Shown here: positions 1 through 12,600 of the stretch, piece after piece
Position numbering within the stretch: position 1 is the first letter of the stretch
How the letters are laid out: each line of letters begins with the position of its first letter
Source of the DNA: Cardinalis cardinalis
Lineage: Eukaryota > Chordata > Aves > Passeriformes > Cardinalidae
Length of the DNA stretch: 64,000 nucleotides
Direction: 5' to 3'
Assembly: GCA_014549065.1 (NCBI GenBank)
Contig: JACDOX010000300.1
Span: 433,634-497,633, forward strand
Position numbers and translations under genes: made by a program
The notes under the pieces: generated by a model
The model's database searches: none
The model's input: the letters and a program-made list of their open reading frames with translations, nothing else
What the model was told of the DNA's origin: nothing

Positions 1-875
1 ATCAGTAGCTACAGGGCTTTTATGTTACAGGTCAATGAGGTTACTTAAAAGTCTGTAACATGTACTGNTGTGTTTATAAACACTGATAATGTACTCTTTA
101 TGCCAAAACCAATATAATATTTATAGCCCTTTATTAGTGCATTNTAAATGATAGACTGTTAAGATAAACTATAACCTGGTGGAATTTTCAGCAACGNGGT
201 GAAATAGCTTTTTTATTACATATATAAATGGTTGTCTCTAAAACAACTGTGAGAGACAGCCTNGCTTGCATAGAAAAAATCAGTGAAACATACAGAACCT
301 GATTCTGGAGATAGATAAACCAAGAAGGTTCCAGCAATAATCTTCTTAGCAGGATGAATGTGAGCCTTGGTCTGTGTAGGATCAGGAGACTGAAGAGCTT
401 GTAGTAAATACCCTTTTATTTGAAATTTCCAGAGGTGTTCCTGGGAGCATCCTTTCCCTTATGTATCATTGCTGAGTGTGCTGGGAAGGNGGGAGAAGGC
501 AGCAGTTATTTCCTGAGCCTGTTACATTGGAAACACTGAGTTCAGCTCTCAGATTCACTATGGATTTACCACTGCTTGTTGAGAAAGTTGTGTTGGTGGT
601 ACACAAAATGATGAGTTTACAATGTCCTTTCCTGGTCCACTGCCTGAGCATGGGATATCACAGTTGTGAGGTGACACCTGGATGGGTTTTTCTTCCAAGT
701 AACGACCTGAATTTGAACTTAGCTCAGACTTTTTCCAAGCATACAGTCCTTGTAGGACTTCTAACCCCCAGCTAAGCATGCCAAGAGCACAGACAGAAAG
801 AATCTCCATTCAGGATTGGCACAGCCAGTTCTGTGCATCGGTTTTGGAGATGAACCTGTTTGATCAGGGAAGTGA

Positions 876-922
876 CTGTGTGTGTGTCTCTGTGTGTGTC
901 TCTGTGTGTGTGTGTGTGTGCA
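876..922. repeat. (TG)n microsatellite with TCTC interruptions
   Basis: Alternating TG tracts are interrupted twice by TCTC, giving three TG arrays of unequal length. The regular interruptions suggest an older array partly stabilised by point changes. Confidence 0.9.
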
Positions 923-3262
923 CTCACCTGTGTCTTCTCACCAACCTGGCCTAGTGGACCCCACTTTTTGCAGGAGCATTGGATTAGGTGGCTTTTAAAG
1001 CTCACTTCCAGCCCAAACTATTCAATAATTCTGTTACCTCCTCCCAAAAGCTGAGCATCTAAACCCAGCACGACTGCAAATCTCTATCAGCAGAGATTGC
1101 ACAGCCCAGAGTGCTGACAATGAAAGAATGGCTTGTCTAGGAAAATGCTGGTGGATGTGCAAAGATCCAAAATTATTGTTTATTCTGGTGCCATAGGAAC
1201 AATCTTGCAAAGAAAAATAGGCTCTGACAAAGGAGGTAATGAGCAACCCCAGTTCTCTGTGCCTGTGTGTACACGCAGTTGAATTATAATTGCACCACGT
1301 GGCTGAACGTGCACATTCACCCCTTGNAATCAGCCAGTTCCCAGCTCAGCCTCTAACAGGAGAACATCACAACATGTGATACTGGCTCCTGAGTCACTTG
1401 GCATGTGAAGGATTAGCTGTGGCCTGAGTCAAAATTAATATCAAAATTCCAAATAAGCATTTGGTTTGCTTTGTGTCTGCTCTGGATCCTAAGGAAATTG
1501 CTTTTTTTTTTTTTTTTCAGAAGCTGTGCGTAGAAATTATGTTGCTTTTTATGGATTTGCTTTTTGCTTATTCCATAGCAGTTGTAGCACTGTCTCCATT
1601 GCTGCAGACAGAAACTTTGCTGAAGAATTTTGTGTGGTACAGGGGAAGGTTGGTTTGATGTTTGGGGAGGGATTTATTCCTTCCAGTCATGCCAGTCATC
1701 CACACACCCTATAACCCATCTGCACAATCCTGAGAGCTGCTGCTTCCTCTTGTGCTGCTGGAAAAAGAGCCCAGTGCCACTATTTTGGTTTAGTAACACT
1801 TTTACACCAAACTCTAGAGCCTGAAAGTATTTTATAATGAATGAGACCTGCTATGTGTGCTCACTGCTTGCTGTGTTACTGGTACGTGATCCTTTTGTTT
1901 GAATATGGCTCAATTCAGGCTTCACTGTCTACAAATGCCACTTTCCTACCACGTGTTGCAAAAGAAAACCCCCTTACCTCTAGAATTCCTATCACCCTGC
2001 AGGACTGAAGTGTGAATCCAGGGCTTGGCCCAAGCTCAGGGATAGAAAATGAGAAGCAAGGGGCCCAAGGCTGCCTCCACACCTCAGATAAGGTGTAGCT
2101 CTCACCATCCTCCCACCCTCAACTGTGGGTCCAAGGCAAATTATCCCCTTCCTCCTCCTCCCATCCATTTTTTTGGACAGAACAGCTGCAAAAAGTTCCA
2201 TTGTACCATGGACAAGTATTAAGTCAAAACTCAANTTGGGCTGTAAACATGCAAATAATTCTCTTTGACAAACTCCTGCTGCTGCTGCTGATTACATGAA
2301 TCAACTTTGCAAGTCTGGAGATTTAATTTGTGCAAATTGCAGCTGGAAAACCATAGGACCAGGCTAAAAAGACAGACTAACACTGCAGAAATATAAAGCA
2401 GAGAGTAGCTGGCTGGAAGAGAACAGNTCTCTGTCAGTACCTGTTCTTTTAACAATTTGGGGGCTGAAAGGATGTTGAATAATGTCACAACGANGTACTT
2501 GCATCAGGATGCGGGGGAAAAATTCCCTTTCTTGGATTCTGCTATGTTTTCTTTTTTTGTCTGCAGCTTTTAAAGTAATTTTCCTGCTGTGGTCCATGTG
2601 TGAAAATGTGGGAGCAGTGGCAAGCATTGGAAAGCAGGGTCCATGAGGAGATCAGAGAGGAATGTTTCTTCCTGGGAATTGTACTGGATTTTTAGGGAGA
2701 TAACTCCATCACTTCAGGATGTAATTATTTGCAATTTTCTCGCTCTTTCACAGACTTATGAGAAAAGGAGAGGCTTAGAAGTTATCAGTCCCAAAGCCAG
2801 CTCTGAGGGGTTGATAAGAACATGCTGCACCCTTTGAACCTGAGGGACAACCTGAAAAAAAGCGTATTGCAGATGGATTTAACCTCTTTGGCAAATGCAG
2901 TGGAAAGATGGAAATGAAATGTTTTCCTGACATGTTCCATCCAATTTGAAACAACCTAAGCACTGAAATCACTTTCTGGTGCTCTGCCCTTCCCTGGTTT
3001 GGTGGTCCCCACTGGAAAGCAATTTTCTTTGGTCATTATGTCCTTGTGCTTGCCTAGGTGTTGGGGCAGGCAATAGCACTGGATGCTCCAGCAGCCTGGG
3101 ACCTTCCTGGGAATTTGAATTAAATATAATTTTGATCTTGCTGACCTTTTGCACGTCCACTTTGGGGCAATTCAGACTTTTTTAAAATTTTATTTACAAG
3201 TTGTNTAAACACTGGCTTGTGTCAGGATGTGTATCTTTATGTCCTCTTTAGCTGTATGTCCT

Positions 3263-3548
3263 ACATATATATATANACACATATATATATAATTTTAAAA
3301 CACTATTTATATATATGGAAATATATAAGTATATATATGTACATATATNTAGTATATAAGTATATAAATATATACTTATATACTATATATATGTATAGTA
3401 TATAGAGAGAGATGTGTGTGTGTAAATAGATTTTATGCTACTTGTAGCTTCACATAAACCTGCAACTTGTCATACAGCATGCTATATATATCTATATACA
3501 ACTTGTAAGCTCTATTTACACACATATATGGGTGTATATATAAATGTA
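3263..3548. repeat. TA-rich low-complexity block
   Basis: Long stretches of alternating TA and TATG/TATAC occur at 3263-3410 and again at 3486-3548, separated by a short unique piece containing a TGTGTG run. Several parts are self-complementary, so the block could extrude as a cruciform. Two ambiguous bases fall inside it, which is common for length-variable TA arrays. Confidence 0.85.
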
Positions 3549-5513
3549 AATACTGTTATGCTGCTTCCTGTGGGGTTTTTCAGCAAGCTGGGTGTTATCT
3601 TGGAAATGCTCACTGGAGTGATACTGGTGGAAAAGGGAGCAGTGTGGAGTTTCTTCATCATGACAAAAGCTACACTGTGATGTGTTGGGAATTTTCTCCC
3701 AAACTTTCCCGTTTATTCTGTTTCCCTTAGAAATATCCACCACACTCCTGACCCACAAGGCTGAATCATTATGTGCCAATATCTCGTAATCACAATGTAA
3801 TACACAAATGCAAGTCTGAAATGTCCTGCACGCCTTTATAGTGTTAAAAATAAGCATTAGAACAGGGCTCAAACTCCCAGATATATTTAAATAGTTCAAT
3901 ATCTTGTGAATGGGCTAACCCAGGTGTGCCAGGGCTGTGGCTGGTGAGGNGACAGTGATTGATTTTTCTTACAATCTCACACCCCAGTTGAGGGTGGAAC
4001 AGCACAGAGGCCAAGACTCCTTTTCCCTTCNTGCCATTCCCAGTGCCCAAGCATTCCCCTCAAGCTGAAAGCTGGCACTTTAGTTTCCACCCCTCCTTTT
4101 GGAGGAATATCTGTGTTTTAGGAGGGGGCTGTGTTTGTACATCAGCATGGTAGGAGCTGTGTGCTGAGCAGCAGAGGAGGCTACCAGGTGGTAAACAGAG
4201 AATTTGAATTTCTGAAAGCTCTCCTAAACCTGTTCAAATCTCTGCACTGTGCAGATAAGGCCAAGCTCTTGTATGAGCTGACACAGTCAGAACAAACTTC
4301 TGGCACATGCACAGCAGTTACAGAATTAGAATTGTAAAACACCTATTTCCCCTCTACTTTTTTTTCTTTTTTTTAATCAAGGTAGGAGCAAGTTTGAAAG
4401 GATGATTTGTGTTCTATGTTTTCAGCTACAAACAAGAAAAAAAAAACAAGGGTTGGAAAGGAGGTGAGGAATCTGAGCAAGCACAAGAAGTCTGGTCTAA
4501 TTAATCTGGTTGCCTCAAATGTCATCACTATTTTACCTCAAATACATTTTAGTCTCAGGATATTACAGATGTTAGTGTTGTTCAAATGAGGAAAAAAAAC
4601 CATATAAGCTCTTCTCTGATGGAATCCTTCCTTCTGGGAAGGATTAACCTAAAATCTATGCCTTAACTGACTTTTACCTTTATCTTGGTGATAAAAATTT
4701 ACAATAAGAGGGAAGAAAGTGGATTTTTTTTTAATATAGGTGGCTTGTTTGGGTTGGTACATGCAGGTGACAACAGGCACTGGTTCTGCCACCCTTCAGG
4801 ACAAAGAGTTTGCTTCCTTTTCTTCCACAACCATGTTGTAATCTAACACACTTAAAAACTTTAGAGACTGATTTCTACCCAGAGAACATCGACATATTTT
4901 AAAATTCAGGTCTAAAACACATACAAAGCAAGCACTGCTGTCTTGTAAGGACGTGCTGGGTGTCACTCAGCAAAACACCTCCCAGCAAATGCCACTCTCC
5001 ATCTGCCTCCTTTCCTCCTTCCCCAGCCGGGCTAATTGCAAAGCTCTGGCTTGTGTTTGATGTTCTGCCTCTAAAATCTGTGCCACGCTCTGGCTCTTGT
5101 CATAGTAATGCTGCAGGTAAGAAAAAGAAATGAATTAATGTAGTTTTTGATTGCAAAGGTGCTAATTTAGTCTGAAACTCAGGTATAGTCGTGTTTCTTT
5201 AGAAATTTCTGCATTGGAATTTTCTGTTTTGATGTTNCAAAAACCACTTGAAAGGAATAGGAAAAATACTCCCTGTACAAGGTCAAGTGCATTATTCTGT
5301 GGTTGTGTTTTCAAAGCAAAATGCTGGGATATATGAAGGTGCAGAGAGCAGGGCAGGACCTGGAAATGCTGTAAAATGGGCAGGATCAGAGGAAAAGGTG
5401 AGGGGACTCTGAGCAATTTCTTTAAAAACGTGAGCCACACATGTTGTATCAACTGGGTTGTAAAAACAACCTCCTGACTGTCATTCAGGGTAGCAAACAA
5501 AGCTGTTCCCCTA

Positions 5514-6135
5514 TGTGAAAAATGCGTATTTTATGATTGCCTTTTCACAAATATTAAAATGAATATTATATGTGTTATGTTAGAAAGTTATGCNGGATTA
5601 ACTTTCTTAAGTAGTGTGTTAAACATAGATTTAGGTTATAACATAATGTTACAACAGAAACTATGCTATGTAAGATATTTTTTAAAGAAAGGACTCGCAC
5701 TGAGACAGCAGCCACAGGACACCTGAATCTTTCAGAGAAAGAGAATTTATTGCNCCATTATCAGAAGAAATGAACTTCTTCCTGGCTTGCTCAGCCTTGA
5801 AGATGCCATCAGGATTAAGAGGAAGAAGTTGACAATGACCAGACAGAATCCTGTGTTTGAATGGANTTTATGCATCATGTATGAGGTGTATGAANATGCA
5901 ACAGGCTGTTGTTTTTAAGGGTTAATTCTTTGTTAACATGGGTCCTTTTTCGGGCTTGTGCTGCCCAGAAAAAGGTACCCGAACTGTCCATNACTCTTTG
6001 TTTCTATTGTCTCATATTGTCCTCATCCAAATTGTCCAAATTATTATTACTCTAATTATATTACTATTTTTATAACNATTTTATTACTATTAAACTTTTN
6101 AAAATTTTANAAACAAGTGATTGGNGTTTTTCNCA
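5514..6135 (-). mobile_element. Solo LTR, endogenous retrovirus (family A)
   Basis: The 622-base element has imperfect inverted ends, TGTGAAAAATGCG on one side and TTTTTCNCA on the other. It is flanked by CCTA at 5510-5513 and 6136-6139, a short target-site duplication that may be a 5-base one with one base lost. A second copy in opposite orientation lies at 47848-48459 and aligns over its whole length. I assign the minus strand because a poly-A signal (AATAAA, seen as TTTATT at 5746-5751) then precedes a plausible U5. No internal retroviral sequence is attached. The 5-base duplication of the sister copy suggests an ERVL-like group; this is inference. Confidence 0.85.
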
Positions 6136-9042
6136 CCTAAACTGCTTTTACAAAAAGGGGCTACAGCCCACAGGGAAAGGGCCAAGGGAGACCACTGGGC
6201 TCCCCTGGCCAGAGGTTCTGAGCTCACAGTGGTGCTGCAAAGCTGGGGCATCCCTGCAGGCAGCCCTCTGAGGGAGAGCAGCACNGATGTTTATCCATCT
6301 GTGGATGATTTAAAGCATAAATGTGCAATGGCTAATCAGGCAGGAGGTGCCAAGGAGGCCACTCTGGGGTTCCAGTCTCTCAGCCCACCCTTGTTCACCA
6401 GTGATGCTCTGTGGGTGTCACCAAACCCATCAGTGTCACAAGGAGGGATCCTGTACCTNTGGTCTTGAGGGGGAATCCTTGAGCTCAGCAAAGGGGGAGA
6501 AGATGCCAATGGCTGCCATTGTCACAGGACTCAGATATCAGCAGAAGAGGTGTTAAACATGAACTAATGAGCATTGTTAACAAAAACAAAAATGCTGCCT
6601 CCAATCCAACCTTCACTAGTTTCAGTTTTCATCTCTTTCAGCTCAATATATTGATTAAACTATGACCAAAGCAAAAAATTATATCTTTTTATTTCTAAAG
6701 AACATAAGCAATAGCATTTTGCAAATGCAGCCATTTCCCTTTGCCCAGAAGGAATGAGTATTTTGGCTCTCTCCACNAGATGCAGTTGCCAAGTGGTGTT
6801 CAGCTACTGTCCCAGCTTTGTGATCCCCACAGCACTTATGCCCCCAAAAATTTAATCCTTCTGCTATTGTCTGCCTGTCTCTTCCTGAATGCATTTCCAA
6901 AACAGTTGGAGATGGGGACATCTGTTGGCTTTAAAACTTGCTGGATGACAGCTCAGCCTGACTTCCAGCATAAATGATCAGGGGAAGAGCTGATTCTGCC
7001 AGGGAANGTGAGGTCCCACATCCTCACAAGAAGAATTCTGCTGAGCCTTGTGTAAGGCTGTCGTTCATCTTCTCCTGATATTAATTTACTCTTCTTGCTT
7101 AGNGCTGTTAAGACTCTGCACAAACTTGGGGTTTTTTTTGTCCCCCATTGCTCTGACTGTCCTGGAAACAAGAGGGTTCTTGGGAAGAACATCCCATTGG
7201 GCTCTCGTGTTAAACAGACTCTGTATCCAGATAATAATGATGGGAACTCAATTTTATGGGATTGGTGGGCAAGTAAGAATGATTTTTCAGCACAATTCAT
7301 TGCTTTATAGCANTGCAGACAATCTGAAATGCCTGGTTCTGAAATCGAGTCTCCCATTCAAAGCACTGTTGTTTGGTGGTGTTGATGTGTGTGCATTGGA
7401 AAGGAAAAATACTGGTAAAAATCAGTTTTCTGTTTTTCTCCTTAGTGAAAACCCACACTGTTTTCCTTCTATTAACTCTCCAGAAAGTTTAGAGCTGTCT
7501 ATTACCTTGGACTGCAAGGGCTTCAATGGAGTTTTATCAACCTTTGGCCCTGTCACTATAAAACCCTTCCATGTTTTTGCCAAACCTCCCCCTGAAAGAT
7601 TACTTTTGCTTGGAGGATGCCAATAAAGGAAATTGCTTTCACAAAGAAAGAGGTAGGAAGACAACCCTAGACCCCTCCATTTGGATTTCCTCCAATCTCA
7701 AATTTATNGGGATCAAGAGCAATCCCAAATACATTATAAAACCCACCATGATCCAAGCAGTGTGGTCTCTCTGGGCACTGTTTCAGTGCCTCCCGCCCCT
7801 TCAGCTTTTGAGCAAAACGTTTCAAAGGGGAAAAAAACCAACTTCCATGCAGGCAGTGAGGTACAAAGGCTTGGCACAGGACTGCAGTGGCCACAGGGAG
7901 GGGATGAGCCCTCCGGCCACATGGAACAGCCACAGGAGCAGAAATCCCAGATGGTGAGAGCAGAGCTGGATCCTGGCCCTGTGCAGGTGGCCCTGTGCCA
8001 CTTTCTGCCATCCCAGGAATTTGTTCTTTGTCACTACAGGACACNAAACAACACAATGTGCACACGCTGCTGTTCTCAAGGTAAAAAAATGGAAGTTTGT
8101 TTTCTGACTCCAACATTTATAGATTTCCAAAGGGGACAGTGGACTGGAGGGTGACAGTGCCACCTCTCCAATGACAATGGACAAACCAACAGTCCATGAA
8201 ATTTCTCCTCCTCCAGAAAAGAATGCAAAACAATAAGTTATTTACAGAAAGTGTGTGAGAAAGTTTGTTACAAGAATGTAAACATCAGAAGGCTTAGAAA
8301 ATCTTTAAAAATCAGAGCCACAGTCCTTCCTTTAGCTGAGGGGCTTTCTGCCATTTTTCTTTTTATCCCAAATCCCTTTGTACAATCTGAGGAGCAGCAC
8401 ATGCTGCTGGACCAGCTGGAGGCTGCTGCATGGTGGTGGCATAAACCTGCAAAGATGAGGCAGGGAAGGCACTGTCTATGCACAGGCTGGAGTCTGCTCC
8501 AAACCAAACACTGAACAAACTTGGGGAGTTAATGACAGCTCTGTTCCTGTCCCAGCCAAGCCCAAAGCCCGGCTGTGCAAATGAATGAACGTTCCCTTGT
8601 TCCTGCCCAGATTTCCTGGAGGGAGCCCGGGGAGCTGGAACCAGCACCAGGAGCTGCAGGGGAGGTGAGAAGTGCCCCAGGAGCTGCACATGGCTGTGCC
8701 TCCTGCTGCTGCCAGCTCTGCCCAGCCCCTCCAGCAAGCTTTGCGTCAGGCAGGCAGGCAGGTGACAATGTGTGAGAGCGCCTCCCAGCTCTTTAATGAG
8801 GACATCTACTGGGTGTTGTCACCACATCCCTCACCTGGAGCCAGCTGCAAGGATGCTCAGGGCACCTTGGGCTGCCCAGCTTCCAGCTGGACCAGCCTCC
8901 CAAGGTGGCCAAACCATGGCCTGATAAAGCATCCAGAGTGTCCCAGGTGAGTGAGGGATCAATGGTGCACAAACAGACACCTCCTGCATTGGGATGGGGC
9001 CTTAAAATGGCTTTTTCTACATGGGAAGGGGCCAGAACACTA
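6136..9042. other. Unique non-coding stretch
   Basis: No transposon or gene is recognised. The longest open frame in unique DNA of this window is here (192 codons, + strand, 7048-7626). It has no domain or motif I can name, contains ambiguous codons, and its length is about what chance allows in a window this size, so I do not call it a gene. Overlapping open frames on both strands at 7667-8154 are also unsupported. Confidence 0.55.
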
Positions 9043-9129
9043 GGGAAGGGAAAGGGAAAGGGAAAGGGAAAGGGAAAGGGAAAGGGAAAGGGAAAGGGAA
9101 AGGGAAAGGGAAAGGGAAAGGGAAAGGGA
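9043..9129 (+). repeat. (GGGAAA)n hexanucleotide microsatellite
   Basis: About fourteen GGG runs are separated almost perfectly by AAA. Read as codons it gives alternating Gly-Lys, which is an artefact of the repeat. The regular G3 runs with 3-base loops fit the standard G-quadruplex pattern on the + strand. The array ends about 37 bases before an LTR insertion. Confidence 0.95.
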
Positions 9130-9166
9130 GTGCAAAAATATCTATATCCCTGAGACCTTAGATTAT

Positions 9167-9581
9167 TGTATTTTTGGGGTGCCCTGTGGCAGGAAGGAAT
9201 GATGAATGAATCTGACTCCGTGTTCTTAGAAGGCTAATTTATTATTTTATTATACTATGTTATACAAAAGAACGCTATACTATACTAAAGAATACAGAAA
9301 GGATACTTACAGAAGGCTAAGAAATAATAATGAAAACTGGTGACTCTCTCCAGAGTCCCNACACAGCTTGGCCCTGATTGGCCAAAGAGTGAAAACAACT
9401 CCCAGCAGAATGCAATGGAACAATCACCTGTGGGTAAACAATCTCCAAACACATTCCACATGGGAGCACAACACAGGAGAAGCAAATGAGATAAGAATTG
9501 TTTTCCTTTTCTCTGAGGCTTCTCAGCTTCCCAGGAGAAAATCCTGGGCAAAGGGATTTTTCAGAAAATGTGACTGTGACA
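9167..9581 (-). mobile_element. Solo LTR, endogenous retrovirus (family B)
   Basis: Read on the minus strand, the element opens with TGTCACAGTCACATTTTC and closes with CCCCAAAAATACA. It contains an AATAAA-rich segment near 9235-9250 and a GACTCCGTGTTCTTAGAAGG-type box (9216-9235, + strand reading). A related box, GGAGTCA next to a CAGCC/GGCTTTCTGA-like segment, occurs in the LTRs at 27197, 29891 and 37698. The duplication of target DNA is not clean: TTGGAT follows and the nearest match is TTAGAT at 9158-9163. The left boundary is therefore uncertain by a few bases. Confidence 0.75.
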
Positions 9582-12500
9582 TTGGATCCCTGTGAGCTCC
9601 CTGAAAGAGGTTGTGTGGAGCTGCCTGGCTCTGCCTTCAGGGAGCTCTTCCAGAGCTGATCCCTCCNCTGGTACACCCATCACATCTGTGTTTTTCTGGT
9701 CTGGCTGGTCTCCTCTGAGGTCAACTCAATCAAATCACCACTATTCAAGATTTGAGAGTGCAACAGAAAAAAACAGGGACCCCATTCTTTTTTGATAGCA
9801 CATTCTTTAGATTTGCCTTGTAGTTATCAAGATGCTTTTCAATATGCATCAAAGCAGGAATAATTTCACTTTTCTTCTTTGAGTAATGATTTTGCCTTTC
9901 ACTTTTTTTCAGTTGCATTTATGTCCAAGGCATTGATTTCATTCCTTTTTAAATTTTTTAAACTTCTTTCTCCTCACCCTTTTTTTTCTTTTGTAGTGAT
10001 TCCGAATGGATTATCCTGGCTCTGTAATTATTTTGAATAGACACTACACTTAATATGTAGTGCCCAAAAAAAGGTAAAAACTTTAGGCTAAACACTTCTA
10101 ATGATAACTTTCCCTGTACCCTCAGAAGGTTTTATGAAATCCTGCTTTGGTAATTGTGTCACTAGATGCATCAACTCAAATACTTGATTGTTTTATGGAA
10201 GGTTTTATGAAATCCTCAAAAGGTTTTATGAAATCCTGCCTTGGTAATAGTGTCACTAGATGCATTAACTCAAATAGTTGATTGTCCCCTTGCTCCTTGG
10301 ACCATTCCTAACCTTTCTTCATGGCAACACTCACTCTGTCCTCCCTTGCCTGGTCTGGGTGGGACAGGGTGCCAAAGGAGTGCATGGGAATTACTGGAGA
10401 TCAGACTTTCTGATTAATTCTCCCAGAATTAATAATAATTAATAATCCACAAGATTTCAGAGTGGAAGATTGAGGCAGCAGTTGACCTGAGTGAGTCCCT
10501 TGGAAGGGCAGGCAGCAGAAGGGCTGGGGAGAGGGGCAGGCAGAGGTGTTCCATCAGGGCAGATCTGCTGGGCAGGTGTTGAGCTGCTTTGACTCCTCAG
10601 AGCAGCACATCTGCATTCAGAGCACACAGCCCATTGTGCCAGTCCCTGCAGCCACTGGGATAATTTATTTCCATAACTTTGGTTTCCAGGAGTGGGTAGC
10701 CAGATCAGATTATATAACTCAGGACTCAACCTCTGCCTACACAGCATCCTATGGNTATTGCCTGGGATATTCAGAGTCATCAGAAGGGCAGACTCCACCT
10801 CTGGGAACCCAGATTAGGCAACCTAGAGGCTGGGAATGGTCAAATGGAGCTCCTGGACTTTAAGAGTGTTCCTAACCGTGAGCTGTAGGAAANATAATAA
10901 CTCTTGTGTGATGGTACAAACTGTACTAGAGAATGTCCCCAAGTGCTTTTTATTTTTTTTTCCCCTTCATTATTTTGTTCTTCCATCCTTTTATGTTTTA
11001 TGTGATGGTTCTAAATGTTTCATTGTTAGCTCTGCTCAAACATAATTTTGCACAGAGCAAGCAGCTGACCACCAAATCCCATCATTTGAGATGTAATGTT
11101 CTCTGTAATAACAGCTCCATCACAAACTGGTGACAGTGATGGCCCTGGCTGTTGTGTCAGGAGAGAGGCAGCACTGTGACAAGGACTGGGGTTTTATTCT
11201 GGTGGAAGAAAAAGCTGGAAAAAAACTGCATGCAGGAATTCACATCCATTTGAGTAATTTCACAAAATTACCAGTGAGAAAATTAACCCATTCAGAGCTA
11301 CAAAAGAGGTGTTTGAAGCATGGCACACATTTGACACCTATCTAGGCCTCAGAGAATCCAAAATACCAGTTACACATCCTGAAGTACAGGTTTCTTGTCC
11401 AGAAAAGGGCCTGATTATGGAATAAACTTTCAGAAGAAAATGGACAAGACCAAATTCTGAGTGACTCAGGAAATTGCTGCAGCTCCATCCCCTTAGGCAG
11501 CACTGTAGGAAAATGGAATTTGCTTCCAGCCTCCCTGGAAATCAACACACATGGACTCACTTCCCATGGGATTCTGTATTACCTCAAGGGTAAATGAATC
11601 GATTTTCACNTCGGCAATTCTTAATTTTCCTAAAACCCTCTGATTTTTATGACTCTCCAACAATTCTGCATACACAAAAAAATGACAAAGAACCAGCGGC
11701 CCCACAGAGACTCACATTTTGCTAATCTGCTTTACATTTCTGATGTTCTGATACCATGGTGATGGGCAACAGCAGAAAGACCTAAAACAGAGTTTAAGTG
11801 TTTTCAACAGCTTTCTCTTACTAAGTGCATGCCATACTATCAANAGAAAGTCCTCTTGGGTTTTTTTTCCTCTTTCTCCCACTTCAAAAAAATTGTCTAG
11901 TACCTAAAAGGTCATTTTGAAGAACTTTGCTTTTCTATAAATTACTGGATTTTGTAAAAACACTGCATGTTAAGTGATGATTTCTTATGTGTCTGTATTT
12001 AATANCTTCCTTTTAGACTCCTAAGAGAGAGCCTTTACCAATTTCCTCAAAAAGAATGGGGCAAGGGAGACAAATGGAGAGGGAGGAGACTGTACTGCAT
12101 TTTCTTTCTGCATTTTCTGAACACAAAAGGAATGAATCTCCCAGAATAACTGGTNTAACNATAATAAAGAAGACAGAAAAGGTCTATCTTCTAAAACCTG
12201 TGTTTGTTCCTTCTCTTNGCAGTGTTGTACATGGCCCAGTCTGGAGTGGGTGCAGCTTCTCCAGTGAGCTGCACTTGAGTAGGAAGTGGTGAGTTTTGTG
12301 GGATTTTGCTGGTTTTTGAANACCTTTTATTTTCCCCTGCCTTCTGGAGCTGATCTTATGCCTGACTTCAATCATTCTGAAGGCATTGGAGGGCCCTTTG
12401 TTAATGAGGGGTTCAGTTTATCAATGCTTCCATTTAAACCCATGGGGTGATGCCAGGGTGCCAAGCTGGCAGCACTGGGAGTGGCACTGCATTCTAGGGC

Positions 12501-12600
12501 TGGCTCCCAGCCTGCTCCACACAGCTCAGCCTCTGCACACAGCAAGGGGGTTTGAAGGCCTGAATTTAAAGTGAAACCCCATCACTTTCTGTTAAAGAGG
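9582..12600. other. Unique non-coding stretch
   Basis: No gene is recognised. The stretch contains a tandem duplication at 10126-10285, a short AATAATTAATAAT patch near 10424-10446 and otherwise complex single-copy DNA. Open frames are all under about 115 codons and unlike any family I know. Confidence 0.55.
10126..10285. repeat. 94-base imperfect tandem duplication
   Basis: A segment starting AAGGTTTTATGAAATCCTG at 10126 recurs at 10220 with a few substitutions and runs to 10285. A third, truncated start of the unit (AAGGTTTTATGAAATCCTC) sits at 10199-10217. This indicates at least two slippage or unequal-exchange events. Confidence 0.85.

Larger units (their letters stand above)
1..5513. 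other. Unique non-coding stretch, AT-rich
   Basis: No gene or classified transposon is recognisable here. Open frames are all short, and the longest (127 codons on the minus strand near 3516-3899) runs into TA-repeat DNA and resembles no protein I know. Contents are a TG microsatellite, a poly-T run at 1502-1517, a short CTG run near 2275-2290 and a TA-rich block, each listed separately where notable. The rest reads as ordinary intergenic or intronic DNA. Confidence 0.6.

Noticed and set aside
1502..1540. A poly-T tract followed by CAG as an intron 3' splice site
   Set aside because: It has the look of an acceptor, but no plausible exon frame, donor or recognisable peptide follows.
3263..3548. 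A CRISPR-like or palindromic array
   Set aside because: The repeats are TA dinucleotides with no constant spacer, and the genome is that of a vertebrate.
7048..7626. A 192-codon open frame in unique DNA
   Set aside because: One frame of about this length is expected by chance in 64 kb on six frames. It has ambiguous codons and no recognisable motif.
8905..9153. A Gly-Lys repeat protein
   Set aside because: It is simply the (GGGAAA)n microsatellite in translation.
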